A DNA stretch of 64,000 bases from Beggiatoa leptomitoformis (GTDB taxonomy: Bacteria > Pseudomonadota > Gammaproteobacteria > Beggiatoales > Beggiatoaceae). The notes beneath the pieces are model-generated. The model ran no database searches. It was given only the letters and a program-made list of their open reading frames with translations, and had not been told where the DNA came from. The stretch covers positions 3,920,799 to 3,984,798 of the forward strand of contig NZ_CP012373.2 in the NCBI RefSeq assembly GCF_001305575.3, given 5' to 3'. Both the position numbers and the translations under genes were made by a program. Position 1 is the first letter of the stretch, and the number at the start of each line of letters is the position of its first letter. Shown here one piece after another: positions 37,068-48,276 of the stretch.

Positions 37068-39176
37068 ATGTCTGCGATGTCAGATACTTCTCACACCAAC
37101 GCGCTCGTTCACGAAACAAGTCCCTATTTACGCCAACATGCGAATAATCCTGTACATTGGCATCCGTGGGGAGAAGAAGCCTTGCGTTTAGCCCGTGAAC
37201 AAGATAAACCAATTTTATTATCAGTCGGTTATTCCGCATGTCATTGGTGTCATGTCATGGCGCATGAGTCTTTTGAAGATACCACAACCGCGCAAGTGAT
37301 GAATGAATTATTCATTAATATCAAAGTTGACCGTGAAGAACGTCCTGACCTTGATAAAATTTATCAAATGGCACACCAAATTTTAACCCGTCGGGCAGGA
37401 GGGTGGCCATTAACGATGTTTTTAACCCCTGATACACATTATCCTTTTTTTGGGGGAACCTATTTTCCAAAAGAGCCACGATTTAATTTACCCGCGTTTA
37501 AAGACATTCTCTATCGGGTAGCGGAATTCTATCGCCAAAATCGTGCGACGATTACCGAACAATGTCAACAGCTTGCTCAAGCCATTGATTATCACGAAAC
37601 CCCAAGAACGGAAGGGCTTACAACCAATACAATCAGCCCAGAATTACTCAATACGGCACGTCAACAAATCGAGCAAAGTTTTGACAACGAATGGGGTGGA
37701 TTTAGTAAAGCACCGAAATTTCCGCATCTAACAAATATTGAACGTTTATTTCATCACTACCACATCACGGCTCATCAAGAAAATCCTGACGAGGATGGTT
37801 TACAAATCGCCTTGCATACCCTAACACGTATGGCGTTAGGTGGTATTTATGACCATGTTGGCGGTGGTTTTTGCCGTTATTCCGTTGATGAATATTGGAT
37901 GATTCCACATTTTGAAAAGATGTTGTATGACAACGCGCCGTTTTTAACAACGTATAGCGAAGCGTGGCAATTAGCCAAAATTCCTTTATATAAACAAGTC
38001 GCATTGACTACTGCCGATTGGGTATTGCGCGAGATGCAATCGCCAGAAGGTGGCTTTTATTCAACGTTAGATGCTGATTCTGAAGGTGAAGAAGGCAAGT
38101 TTTACGTTTGGACACCTGAAGAAGTAAAAGGCTTATTGTCACCCGAACTATACACCCCATTGGCTTATCAATTTGGTTTAAACCGACCTGCTAATTTTGA
38201 AGAACACTATTGGCATTTATTCGGCTGGCACGACCGCGAAGCAGTGGCAGAAAAATTTAATTTACCTTTAGATGAAATCAATGCCCGTTTAGATAAAGCC
38301 CTCGCGCTATTGTTTCAGGCGCGTGAACAACGGATACATCCGGGACGCGATGAGAAAATTTTAACCGCATGGAATGGGATGATGATTAAAGCCCTTGCGG
38401 TTGCAGGGCGCATTTTTGGACGCACAGATTATATTCACGCCGCTGAACAATCTTTAAATTTTATCCGTAATACTTTATGGAAAAATGGACGATTATTAGC
38501 AACTTATAAAGATGGTAAAGCACATTTAAATGCGTACTTAGATGATTATGCGTTCTTAATTGAAGGGATTTTTACCTTATTACAATGTCGCTGGAATAAT
38601 AGCGACTATAGCTTTATGCTTGAATTGATTGAAGTATTATTAGCCGAGTTTGAAGATAAAGAAAAAGGCGGATTTTTCTTTACGGGTAAACATCATGAAA
38701 ACCTGATTGCGCGTTTAAAACCGTTGATGGATGAAGCCTTGCCCTCAGGTAATGGCGTTGCAGCAACAGTTTTAGGACGATTAGGGCATTTACTGGGAAA
38801 TGACGAGTATTTACGCGCTGCTGCACGGACGATAGATATAGCCCTCCCTGCGATGGAACAATTAGCCTATGCACACAATAGTTTGCTATTAGCGGTAGAG
38901 GATTATTTATTTCCGCCCCAACTCATTATTATCCGTGCAGACGCAAAACATTTACCAATATGGCAAGCCGCTTGTCAGCAAGATTACGCGCCGCAACGAC
39001 TCTGCTTTGCAATACCCAATCATACAAATGATTCCTTAACAGGGGTCTTGGCAAATTGCCATCCGCAAGGTGAGGCTGTTGCGTATATTTGTCAAGGTTA
39101 TCAATGTAGCGCGCCCATACGCAGTTTGCCTGCGTTAGAAAAGGCATTACTTGCAGATAATGAGCGAGTTATGTAG
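37068..39176 (+). CDS. DUF255 thioredoxin-like protein (YyaL/spermatogenesis-associated 20 family)
   Basis: 702 residues. The thioredoxin-fold N-terminal part holds LLSVGYSACHWCHVMAHESFED with the CHWC centre near 60. IKVDREERPDLDKIY and GWPLTMFLTPD follow, and a six-hairpin glycosidase-like domain forms the rest (GGIYDHVGGGFCRYSVDEYWMIPHFEKMLYDNA). This is the DUF255/YyaL family, found in all domains of life with no settled function. The start ATG follows AGGAG with a proper gap. Confidence 0.9.
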   Translation: MSAMSDTSHTNALVHETSPYLRQHANNPVHWHPWGEEALRLAREQDKPILLSVGYSACHWCHVMAHESFEDTTTAQVMNELFINIKVDREERPDLDKIYQMAHQILTRRAGGWPLTMFLTPDTHYPFFGGTYFPKEPRFNLPAFKDILYRVAEFYRQNRATITEQCQQLAQAIDYHETPRTEGLTTNTISPELLNTARQQIEQSFDNEWGGFSKAPKFPHLTNIERLFHHYHITAHQENPDEDGLQIALHTLTRMALGGIYDHVGGGFCRYSVDEYWMIPHFEKMLYDNAPFLTTYSEAWQLAKIPLYKQVALTTADWVLREMQSPEGGFYSTLDADSEGEEGKFYVWTPEEVKGLLSPELYTPLAYQFGLNRPANFEEHYWHLFGWHDREAVAEKFNLPLDEINARLDKALALLFQAREQRIHPGRDEKILTAWNGMMIKALAVAGRIFGRTDYIHAAEQSLNFIRNTLWKNGRLLATYKDGKAHLNAYLDDYAFLIEGIFTLLQCRWNNSDYSFMLELIEVLLAEFEDKEKGGFFFTGKHHENLIARLKPLMDEALPSGNGVAATVLGRLGHLLGNDEYLRAAARTIDIALPAMEQLAYAHNSLLLAVEDYLFPPQLIIIRADAKHLPIWQAACQQDYAPQRLCFAIPNHTNDSLTGVLANCHPQGEAVAYICQGYQCSAPIRSLPALEKALLADNERVM

Positions 39177-39197
39177 TTATTTATACGACATTTTTAG

Positions 39198-39281
39198 CTG
39201 TCTGCATCAGTGCTTCTAACCGTTGTCAAAAAATGACCGCATTGATAATGCAGGTAATTCTGATAGTTCTGATTCAGACAG
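39198..39281. repeat. Palindromic repeat element, family GTCTGCATCAG, copy A
   Basis: CTGTCTGCATCAG (39198-39210) is inverted at 39269-39281 (CTGATTCAGACAG) with one mismatch. The middle contains AACCGTTGTCAAAAAATG, also found in copy B at 41250. It follows the DUF255 stop and precedes pdxB. Confidence 0.6.
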
Positions 39282-39379
39282 TCGCTTATTTTTTACCCTG
39301 TGATAGTAATGAAGCAAGCACGTAGATTCGATAAACTGTGCATCTGCCCAATAATACGCACCACAATACAATAATAAAT

Positions 39380-40528
39380 ATGAAAATTTTAGCTGATGAA
39401 AATATTCCCTATGTCCACGAAGCCTTTTCCACATTAGGTGAAGTACAAACAATTGCTGGACGGACGTTAAAACAAGCAGATTTAATCGCGTCTAAAGCGG
39501 ATGTTTTATTAGTTCGCTCCGTAACGCGGGTTAATAAAACTTTATTAGCAGATACTCGCGTGCAGTTTGTCGGCACAACCACGATAGGCGTTGACCATGT
39601 TGATACGACATATTTACAACAACAATCTATTGGTTTTGCCAACGCACCGGGTAGTAATGCAACTTCTGCCGCTGAATATGTCATCAGTGCATTAATTATT
39701 CTTGCCCAACAACAAGGGTTTCAATTAACTCAAAAAACTGTGGGAATTGTTGGTTGTGGCAATGTTGGTTCACGTGTCCTTGCAAAATTAAACGCATTGG
39801 GTGTGACTTGCTTGGTCTGTGACCCCCCATTACAAGCACGTACAGGCAATGAAAGCTATGTCAGCATGGCAGAAATTGCACAAGCTGACATTATTACCTT
39901 GCACGTGCCTTTAATAACCACAGGTTATTATCCAACATGGCAATTGATTGACAGCCATTTTTTACGACAACTCAACCCAAATGTTATTTTAATTAACACA
40001 TCACGCGGTGATGTCGTTGACGAAACCGCGTTAATCCAACGCCTTGTTAAATACCCGTTGATGAATGCCGTATTGGATGTTTGGGAAAAAGAGCCAGTTA
40101 TTAATCAACTGCTTTTACAACGAGTTGCATTAGGAACACCCCATATTGCAGGCTATAGTTTTGATGGCAAAGTACGCGGGACGGAGATGATTTATACCGC
40201 AGTTTGTCAATATTTTGAACAAAATCAAACATGGTTTGCACAACAATCCATGCCTGCTTCCGCGTTACTTAGCTTAAAATTCAGCGATACTGCACAAGAT
40301 AATCAAATCATTCATACAGCCGTCAGTAATGTCTATGATGTACGACGAGATTCTGACGCTTTACGGCGCGGTATTTATGCAGACGACCCCAGCGAATACT
40401 TTGACGTATTGCGCCAACAATATCCAATTCGTCGTGAATTCGCCTGTGTGACGATTTCCTTACCTGCCACAAAAGCCTGTTTAGCATCTCAACTGCGTGA
40501 CCTAGGATTTCAAGTTGTTATCAATTAG
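39380..40528 (+). CDS. pdxB: Erythronate-4-phosphate dehydrogenase
   Basis: 382 residues from the ATG at 39380 (MKILADENIPYVHEAF); an ORF from 39338 adds 14 residues of no family likeness. The NAD fold motif VGIVGCGNVGSRV, NTSRGDVVDETAL with the catalytic Arg, the Glu segment and PHIAGYSFDGKVRGTEM with the catalytic His are all present. It oxidises 4-phosphoerythronate in the DXP-dependent route to pyridoxal 5'-phosphate. Length matches the E. coli enzyme. The C-terminal domain (DVRRDSDALRRGI) is PdxB-specific. Confidence 0.95.
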   Translation: MKILADENIPYVHEAFSTLGEVQTIAGRTLKQADLIASKADVLLVRSVTRVNKTLLADTRVQFVGTTTIGVDHVDTTYLQQQSIGFANAPGSNATSAAEYVISALIILAQQQGFQLTQKTVGIVGCGNVGSRVLAKLNALGVTCLVCDPPLQARTGNESYVSMAEIAQADIITLHVPLITTGYYPTWQLIDSHFLRQLNPNVILINTSRGDVVDETALIQRLVKYPLMNAVLDVWEKEPVINQLLLQRVALGTPHIAGYSFDGKVRGTEMIYTAVCQYFEQNQTWFAQQSMPASALLSLKFSDTAQDNQIIHTAVSNVYDVRRDSDALRRGIYADDPSEYFDVLRQQYPIRREFACVTISLPATKACLASQLRDLGFQVVIN

Positions 40529-40680
40529 TCAGCCTAACCCTTTTATCGCTACTTTTCATCTGCTATTACTATTGCTATTACTATTATAACAATAGCTTGG
40601 CAACTGTTTTCTACTTAAAAAATAAAAAAAGTGGAATGACGTTTGCTAAAGGTACAACTATAAAACCATAAACCATCAAG

Positions 40681-41226
40681 ATGAAAATAATGTTAAAAAA
40701 GCCACCCTCCAATGTAACTACACAAGCCGATGAAGTTGTTGCTGTTGAAAGTCAATTGCAAGCGACGCTTTCTCGTGAATTGAACGAGTTTCGCCTCATT
40801 GCGGAACAATTAAAAGGCAGTCTGGTTGATTTTCACCAACAATCAGTTCTGTCTGATGAATGGATGAATGATGTTTTACGCAGAGCGGATTTACTGTATC
40901 AAGATTCTGCCAGCACTTTTGCCGATGACTCATTAAAAATGCTACGTGAAACCCAACTTGCACGCGAAGTTTCAGAAAAAACCAGAGAATTAGAGGCTGA
41001 ATTAGCCCATATTAATCAGTTAAAAACACAAATTGCACCCGCTAAAACTGATTATAGTGACATGCGCGACCAGCAAGAAATAGAACGGTTAGAAAAAGAA
41101 CTCTTAACAATTAATCAATCGCATCATGTCGTGGAAACACCCGCGCCGCCTAAAAAAGTTAAAGATATAAAAAATATAGATTTATCTTCAGAGGTAGATA
41201 TTTTAGTCAAAAAGCTCAGAGAATGA
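40681..41226 (+). CDS. Hypothetical coiled-coil protein
   Basis: 181 residues, highly charged. Long heptad-like stretches (LQATLSRELNEFRLIAEQLK; SEKTRELEAELAHINQLKTQ) predict coiled coils. No signal peptide or membrane helix and no motif I recognise. It starts from ATG at 40681 or 40690 with no strong ribosome site. It is isolated between pdxB and the third Rpn locus. The C-terminus contains a Pro-rich APPKKVKDIKNI link. Confidence 0.6.
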   Translation: MKIMLKKPPSNVTTQADEVVAVESQLQATLSRELNEFRLIAEQLKGSLVDFHQQSVLSDEWMNDVLRRADLLYQDSASTFADDSLKMLRETQLAREVSEKTRELEAELAHINQLKTQIAPAKTDYSDMRDQQEIERLEKELLTINQSHHVVETPAPPKKVKDIKNIDLSSEVDILVKKLRE

Positions 41227-41249
41227 GAAAGTATAAGACAAAGACGGTC

Positions 41250-41331
41250 TGCATCAGAATTTTCAGAACTAACCGACACAAAAAATGGCTATCGCAATAA
41301 TTCCGAAAATTTTAATTTAGACAGTCTTTTC
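41250..41331. repeat. Palindromic repeat element, family GTCTGCATCAG, copy B
   Basis: The left arm GGTCTGCATCAGAATTTTC and the right arm GAAAATTTTAATTTAGAC form an imperfect stem of about 20 bp. The middle ACTAACCG...CACAAAAAATG is shared with copy A at 39198. It lies just after the coiled-coil gene stop. Confidence 0.6.
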
Positions 41332-41376
41332 TCATTTGGGTGGTAACGTAGCTAAAGACGAAAAATATCAGGAAGA

Positions 41377-42324
41377 TTATAGTTTATCACTGGCTATTCC
41401 TGTTAATTGAACAACTTGCTCAATACTTATACCATTAGCTAATAATTTTCTAGCCAGTTCCAACGCAGCCGCACGTTTTCCTTCAGCTAACCCTTCTTCT
41501 CTCCCTTCTTCTCTCCCAGCTTCACGTCCTTCTTCGAGTCCTTCCGCTCTCCCTTCTTCCCGTCCGATAATACGCCCCTCTTCACGCCCTTCTTCTAATC
41601 CGTCTTCTCGGGCGGTGCGTTCAATATCCTGTGCAACCACAACATCGGTTAAAAAATCGCTATACCCTTGACGTTCTGCTAAAGACATTTGCATTAACCG
41701 TAATTTATCTCGAGCTTTAGCAATATTTTTTGCTTTAAACTCGGTTTTAACCTCAGAGTGTTTAAACATGTAAATCCATTCGTCTAGGTCTTCTGCAATT
41801 AAGTCTTTAAACTTATTGACATTAATTAAATAATACTCAGGGAATATCTTATGTGCATCCGCGAGTTGGCTACGGTTGCCTAATGTGAGTAATTTCTTGC
41901 TATGTAAGCCGCGAAACTCATTCGCACTGTGATATACATAATCATCCCCTAGACCTAAATTAAAATAAAGGATACTGATAGAAATCACCTTTTTGACATT
42001 GTAAAACGCAGAACCCTCTTCAATATGTTCGATAATGGCTTTTGAGACACCAAATAAAATACGCTGAAAATAATCACTTTCTCGCTGGTTTTGAATCTCT
42101 ATAATCATCAAACGTTCTTGACTATCTTTAACCAGTAAATCTACACGATTGAATTTTAATTTATACTCTTGATTACTCTCGCTTTCTAAAATTTCTAAAA
42201 CGGTAATATCTTCTTTCAATAATGCGGTGAGAAACCCTTCCAAAATGTCAAAATTTGCCTTATCACGCAATATCGTCTTAATCGCCCAATCAAAACGCAC
42301 CAGTTTTTCAGGATTGGTTTTCAT
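41377..42324 (-). CDS. Rpn family PD-(D/E)XK nuclease (distinct subtype)
   Basis: 315 residues. The opening VRFDWAIKTILRDKANFDILEGFLTALL and the catalytic block RVDLLVKDSQERLMIIEIQNQRESDYFQRI give Asp and E-I-Q of the PDDEXK_2 fold. The C-terminal region has at least ten EEGRE / AEGLEEGRE units, then LARKLLANGISIEQVVQLTG, the same closing block as the other Rpn loci. It is only distantly related to the copies at 297 and 9414. It stands alone downstream of the groE operon with convergent neighbours. Confidence 0.82.
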   Translation of the reverse strand: MKTNPEKLVRFDWAIKTILRDKANFDILEGFLTALLKEDITVLEILESESNQEYKLKFNRVDLLVKDSQERLMIIEIQNQRESDYFQRILFGVSKAIIEHIEEGSAFYNVKKVISISILYFNLGLGDDYVYHSANEFRGLHSKKLLTLGNRSQLADAHKIFPEYYLINVNKFKDLIAEDLDEWIYMFKHSEVKTEFKAKNIAKARDKLRLMQMSLAERQGYSDFLTDVVVAQDIERTAREDGLEEGREEGRIIGREEGRAEGLEEGREAGREEGREEGLAEGKRAAALELARKLLANGISIEQVVQLTGIASDKL

Positions 42325-42393
42325 GATTTTTCCTTATTAGCTAACATGGTTAGTGTAAAGTTTAACAGATTAAAAATCGCACGCAGACAAATA

Positions 42394-42420
42394 AAAAACC
42401 CCGCCTTGTGAGCAGGGTTT
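42394..42420 (-). terminator. Terminator after groEL
   Basis: Read leftward, AAACCCTGC and GGCGGGGTTT form a stem around CACAA, followed by six T residues. It lies 45 bp after the groEL stop. Confidence 0.85.
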
Positions 42421-42464
42421 CTTTTTACTAATCTTTAAACAACAGCCGTTTAAGACCGATGGGT

Positions 42465-44162
<1,698 letters not shown>

Positions 44163-44450
44163 TTAAGCTAAGACACCCATGATGTCTTCTTCACGCATGA
44201 CGAGTAAGTCTTCACCGTCGACTTTAACTTCTGTGCCTGAGTATTTGCCAAATAAGACAACATCATCAACCTTGACATCTAAGGGGCGGACATCACCACT
44301 TTCTAATAATTTGCCTTTACCAATTGCGACGACTTTGCCACGAATAGGTTTTTCTGTCGCGCTATCAGGAATCACGATACCACCTGCGGTTTTACGTTCT
44401 TCTTCCATGCGTTTGATGATGACTCTATCGTGTAAAGGACGGATTTTCAT
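44163..44450 (-). CDS. groES: Co-chaperonin GroES (10 kDa)
   Basis: 95 residues from the ATG at 44450 ([20 protein letters not shown]), preceded by GGAG. The mobile loop [18 protein letters not shown] and [20 protein letters not shown] are intact. It caps GroEL. The longer frame to 44504 is upstream sequence. Confidence 0.97.
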   Translation of the reverse strand: MKIRPLHDRVIIKRMEEERKTAGGIVIPDSATEKPIRGKVVAIGKGKLLESGDVRPLDVKVDDVVLFGKYSGTEVKVDGEDLLVMREEDIMGVLA

Positions 44451-44508
44451 TAAAAACTCCCTGCGGTTATCTGTTATTAGTGTGTTAGGTATTGATTCTA
44501 GCATTTTG

Positions 44509-44535
44509 TTAGCACTCTTACTACTAGAGTGCCAG
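44509..44535. promoter_or_regulatory. CIRCE-like HrcA operator upstream of groES
   Basis: TTAGCACTC (44509-44517), 9 bp, then GAGTGCCAG (44527-44535). The consensus CIRCE is TTAGCACTC-N9-GAGTGCTAA; the left arm is perfect and the right arm has two changes. It sits 59 bp before the groES start, so HrcA repression is expected. Confidence 0.85.
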
Positions 44536-44611
44536 TTACGCCGATATGGGATTATAGAATGTGTATTTCAAGAGGAAAATTAAGAAATTTATGTAATAGG
44601 TTTGTCGTGAT

Positions 44612-44651
44612 TGAGACTTTCTGACATCGTTTAAACATCAAGAAAGTCTCA
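44612..44651 (-). terminator. Hairpin between htpX and the groE promoter
   Basis: TGAGACTTTCT (44612-44622) and AGAAAGTCTCA (44641-44651) pair over 11 bp with an 18-base loop. It lies 13 bp after the htpX stop and could end htpX transcription; no T-run is present. Confidence 0.55.
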
Positions 44652-44663
44652 TCATGATGAGAA

Positions 44664-45533
44664 TTAGGCCTGTTGTCTTAAGGCGGCAATGCGGTCGTCT
44701 ATGCTGGGATGGCTAGAAAACAGTTGTTGGATAATCCCTGTTGTTTGACTGCTATGAATCCCAAACGCACTCATTTGTGCGGGCATTTCGCCTGTGTGAG
44801 CCTGTTGCAGGCGTTGTAAGGCGTGAATCATTTTATTAGCACCTTCCAATTTTGCCGCGCCTGCATCAGCTCTAAATTCGCGCAGGCGAGAGAACCACAT
44901 TACAATTGGCATTGCCAAGATTCCAAAGACAATTTCGGCAACAATACTGGTAATGTAATAGCCCAAACCGGGTGCGCTGCTGTCGTCGCCTTCTTCACGG
45001 AAAAATCCATCTACAAAGTGTCCTACTAGACGGGCAAGCAGAATAACAAACGTATTCACTACACCTTGTACTAACGTCATCGCAACCATATCACCATTAG
45101 CAACGTGGCTGATTTCATGAGCTAATACCGCCTCAACCTCATCTTTGTTCATACCATTTAATAAGCCCGTACTAACCGCAACTAATGCGTTGTTGCGATT
45201 CATCCCTGTTGCAAACGCATTCATATCAGGTGAATCATAGATTGCAACTTCAGGCATACCAACGCCTGATTTTTTGGCTTGTTGTTGAACGGTTTCTAGC
45301 AACCATTGTTCGGTACTATTACGCGGATTTTCAATTACTTCCGCGCCAACCATCATTTTGGCACTCCATTTAGAAATGGCAAGGGATATAAACGCACCGC
45401 CCATTCCAAAAATTAACGCAAAAATTATAAGCCCTGATAAAGTCGTCTGATTTGCGCCGAAAATAGACGCAACAATGCTGAGTAATACCACGACAGCAAT
45501 GTTGGTAATGACCATTAGAATGATGCCTTTCAT
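44664..45533 (-). CDS. htpX: HtpX membrane zinc protease
   Basis: 289 residues, typical. Two N-terminal membrane helices (ILMVITNIAVVVLLSIVASI and LIIFALIFGMGGAFISLAI), then VLAHEISHVANGDM with the zinc motif and the third ligand in REFRADAGAAKL. HtpX removes misfolded inner-membrane proteins with FtsH. Its place beside groESL is coherent with stress response, though it has its own promoter region. Confidence 0.96.
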   Translation of the reverse strand: MKGIILMVITNIAVVVLLSIVASIFGANQTTLSGLIIFALIFGMGGAFISLAISKWSAKMMVGAEVIENPRNSTEQWLLETVQQQAKKSGVGMPEVAIYDSPDMNAFATGMNRNNALVAVSTGLLNGMNKDEVEAVLAHEISHVANGDMVAMTLVQGVVNTFVILLARLVGHFVDGFFREEGDDSSAPGLGYYITSIVAEIVFGILAMPIVMWFSRLREFRADAGAAKLEGANKMIHALQRLQQAHTGEMPAQMSAFGIHSSQTTGIIQQLFSSHPSIDDRIAALRQQA

Positions 45534-45668
45534 AATATATCTAGCTCCTTAAACATGATTAAATATTGTTGTATAACAAATATATAATTTTATTCACTGG
45601 GTGAATAAGATTGTAATTCAGGTTTTGTTTGACATATTATGGCTGTTAAGTTCATTTATCAAGACGTT

Positions 45669-46490
45669 TTAGTGAGAATTTTCTTGATTTATAGTCATGT
45701 TTTCAGTGTTGACGATATTATTGGAAGGAGTTTGCCCATCGGTTTGTTCGTTTATGTTTGTTTGTACGGTTGTTTTTTCTATAGATAAAGCACTCAATTG
45801 GGTTGTATCAATTTTCACACCCGTATTAAGATACGCATATAAATCATGAGCAAAACCATCTAGCTCATTAAATAAATTACGATTTCCACGTATTAATGCG
45901 TTGTAACCTAAAACAGCAGGAATTGCTACCGTAAGCCCTACTGCAGTCATAATTAAGGCTTCTCCAACAGGGGCTGCAACCGTTTCTAACGTCGCGTTGC
46001 CCTGCGAGCTAATAGACATTAACGCGCCATAAATCCCCATGACCGTCCCCAATAAGCCCACAAATGGCGCGGTACTGCTGATGCTAGCAAGAATACTTAA
46101 GCCAGAATTTAGTTTTTCGCGTTCTTCATTCATTGTCCGACGCATAGCGCGGGTAATAAATTCGCTTTGCGTACAAATTGTACCCACCTGTTTTGTCACC
46201 ACATCAGCATGGTGTGCTGCTGCAATCACGCCTTGTAATGCTAACCGCGAAAAGGGATCGCGGGCTTTATGCGTTGTAAGCCATTGGATTAATTCTTCTA
46301 ATACCATTACGGTATTAAAAAAATGTTGAAATCGCCGTGCTTGTAAATGGACGAACCACAGTTTTAATAATTTAGTGATGATTAAGTACCATGACAAAAT
46401 GGACATTAGTAATAATAAAAGCAGAATACTCAATGCCATTGGATTATCTGCAACATGCTGTAAAAAATCGCTAAAACCGAAATGTGACAT
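45669..46490 (-). CDS. exbB: ExbB/TolQ-type proton channel, tonB-linked
   Basis: 273 residues. TM near 16-38, then GLSILASISSTAPFVGLLGTVMGIYGALM and GEALIMTAVGLTVAIPAVLGYNALIRG, the family signature. The C-terminal 45 residues are polar and Asn/Thr-rich. It begins 12 bp after the tonB stop. No exbD follows; the next gene on the strand is htpX. This protein may use the ExbD at 22732 or another ExbD elsewhere. Confidence 0.9.
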   Translation of the reverse strand: MSHFGFSDFLQHVADNPMALSILLLLLLMSILSWYLIITKLLKLWFVHLQARRFQHFFNTVMVLEELIQWLTTHKARDPFSRLALQGVIAAAHHADVVTKQVGTICTQSEFITRAMRRTMNEEREKLNSGLSILASISSTAPFVGLLGTVMGIYGALMSISSQGNATLETVAAPVGEALIMTAVGLTVAIPAVLGYNALIRGNRNLFNELDGFAHDLYAYLNTGVKIDTTQLSALSIEKTTVQTNINEQTDGQTPSNNIVNTENMTINQENSH

Positions 46491-46502
46491 GTTTTATTTT
46501 CC

Positions 46503-47303
46503 TTAATATAGTTCCCACGTAATTGGGATAATAATCCATTCAGTAACTGCCTTACCTGCCTGTTTTGCAGGTATATAACGCCAACGCATTACGGCTGCAT
46601 AAGACGCTTGGTCTAAACGACTAAATCCACTACTTTCTTTAATTTCTGCCTGTTCTGCATAACCTTCGGTATTAACCATCACACGCATTAAAACCGTTCC
46701 TTGCTCATTATTTTTTCGCGATAAAAAAGGATAAGCGGGTTTAGTATTATGTAAATATTGAGCTTTATAATCTGCGGGTGTATAACTTTCTCCAAGCGTG
46801 CTATCAGGTAAATCCGCCGTTTTATATTTTGCCCACAAACTTAAACCTGTTGGTGTTGGCACAGCAGGTGAGGAATCAACAGTAAGATGATTTTCTGTCG
46901 TTTTGTTGGCTAAGACAGGTTTTATAACTGGTGATTTCGTCGGTGATGTTTTTTTCTCTACTTTTTCCGTTTTTTCACTAATGGGCTTGGTTATTTTTTT
47001 TATAACTATTTGCTTTTGATTGTTTTTTGTAGCAACAATTGGCGCGGGTTGAGCAGGAATGGGAGCAACAGCGGGGGGAGGCGTTTGTTGAACGGGAATA
47101 GCGGCGGGCGGCGATGTAATAACAGGAGAGGGTGATGTAACCGCTTGTATAGGAACAATTAAGCTTACCTGCAACGTTTTTGCAGGCGTTGATGGACGTT
47201 TTTCTTGTGAAACATAAAGCAGTTTCCAAACAATCCACCCATGTACGGCAAGAATAACCAACAAGACAATGAGCATTTTCAGTGTCTTTACAAGAAATGA
47301 CAT
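46503..47303 (-). CDS. tonB: TonB energy transducer
   Basis: 266 residues. A single N-terminal TM helix (KMLIVLLVILAVHGWIVWKLL), a Pro/Lys-rich spacer (TPPPAVAPIPAQPAP; KKITKPISEKTEKVEKKTSP) that spans the periplasm, and the C-terminal TonB domain (KPAYPFLSRKNNEQGTVLMR; SSGFSRLDQASYAAVMRWRY). It transmits proton-motive energy to outer-membrane receptors such as the one at 50589. It heads the exbB operon. Confidence 0.92.
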   Translation of the reverse strand: MSFLVKTLKMLIVLLVILAVHGWIVWKLLYVSQEKRPSTPAKTLQVSLIVPIQAVTSPSPVITSPPAAIPVQQTPPPAVAPIPAQPAPIVATKNNQKQIVIKKITKPISEKTEKVEKKTSPTKSPVIKPVLANKTTENHLTVDSSPAVPTPTGLSLWAKYKTADLPDSTLGESYTPADYKAQYLHNTKPAYPFLSRKNNEQGTVLMRVMVNTEGYAEQAEIKESSGFSRLDQASYAAVMRWRYIPAKQAGKAVTEWIIIPITWELY

Positions 47304-47670
47304 AACTATTCACTAATTGGGTTTTATGAGAAATAACCGAAGGGTTGAGCCTAAAACAGCGTGATTCAGTATAACGGATAGTCAGGAAAGGTAAATAAGC
47401 AGTACAAAGAAAAAAGGAGGGGACACGCGAACACTTGCTTGTCACCCTACCCTAAAGATTCAGGAGCTATATCACTCGCAGAATAACTATTCAAAAACCT
47501 TGCCATTTATTTGCTCCGCGATGAATTTTAAAAAAATAAATATAAATCAATTTATTATGTATTAACTTTGTCAGTTGAAACCAAAGCGGGTTAAAAAATC
47601 ATTCGACAAATCTATAAACATGTATATAATTACACTATGTGAATAAACACATAAATAGAGACCACTTACT
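47304..47670. promoter_or_regulatory. tonB-lexA divergent intergenic region
   Basis: This 367-bp gap holds the divergent promoters of tonB and lexA. The only defined site I see is the LexA box at 47620-47635. The segment 47410-47470 (AAAAGGAGGGG...) has no clear ORF. Confidence 0.45.
47620..47635. promoter_or_regulatory. Candidate SOS (LexA) box
   Basis: ATGTATATAATTACAC matches the gammaproteobacterial CTGT-N8-ACAG pattern with an AT-rich centre but with A for the first C and C for the last G. It lies 36 bp before the lexA start, where autoregulation is expected. Confidence 0.6.
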
Positions 47671-48276
47671 ATGGAAGAACTAACTTCTCGTCAAAGACAA
47701 ATCTGGGAATTTATTGTACAACAAATAGATACTACCAGAATGCCACCAACTCGTGCAGAAATTACCCGCGCTTTCGGGTTTAATTCCCCCAACTCTGCCG
47801 AACAACATTTACAAGCCCTTGCAAAAAAAGGTTATATAGAATTATTAGCAGGCTCATCAAGAGGTATTCGTTTACTTAAGGGGATTGGTTTACCCGTTAT
47901 TGGTAGAGTTGCAGCGGGACAACCCATCTTAGCAGAACAACATGTAGAAGGACGTTATCAACTAGACGAAACCCTATTTCACCCGCGTGCTGATTACCTT
48001 TTGCGTGTGCAAGGTCTGAGTATGCGCGACATAGGCATTTTAGATGGTGACTTTTTAGCAGTACACCGTACCGAGAAAGCCAATAATGGGCAAATTGTTG
48101 TTGCTCGCGTGGATGGTAATGAAGTAACTGTTAAACGGTTTCAACAACAAGACCATGAAGTTCAACTACTACCAGAAAATCCAGATTTTCAACCCATCAT
48201 CGTTGATTTACGAACGCAACACCTAGCCATTGAAGGATTAGGCGTAGGCGTGATTCGAAGCAATAAAATTTTGTAA
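47671..48276 (+). CDS. lexA: LexA repressor
   Basis: 201 residues, typical. Winged helix in residues 1-70 ([39 protein letters not shown]). Cleavage site Ala82-Gly83 in [13 protein letters not shown], catalytic Ser117 (GLSMRDIGI) and Lys155 (VTVKRF). The repressor of the SOS regulon self-cleaves when RecA is activated. A LexA box precedes it. The following genes start 92 bp downstream and are on the same strand. Confidence 0.96.
   Translation: MEELTSRQRQIWEFIVQQIDTTRMPPTRAEITRAFGFNSPNSAEQHLQALAKKGYIELLAGSSRGIRLLKGIGLPVIGRVAAGQPILAEQHVEGRYQLDETLFHPRADYLLRVQGLSMRDIGILDGDFLAVHRTEKANNGQIVVARVDGNEVTVKRFQQQDHEVQLLPENPDFQPIIVDLRTQHLAIEGLGVGVIRSNKIL

Noticed and set aside
40560-40600. Short GCTATTACTATT direct repeat as the start of a CRISPR or satellite
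   Set aside because: Only two adjacent 12-base units; no spacers and no cas genes.
46978-47445. 155-residue Ser/Cys-rich ORF on the minus strand
   Set aside because: It overlaps the Pro-rich part of tonB in another frame and has no ribosome site or family likeness.
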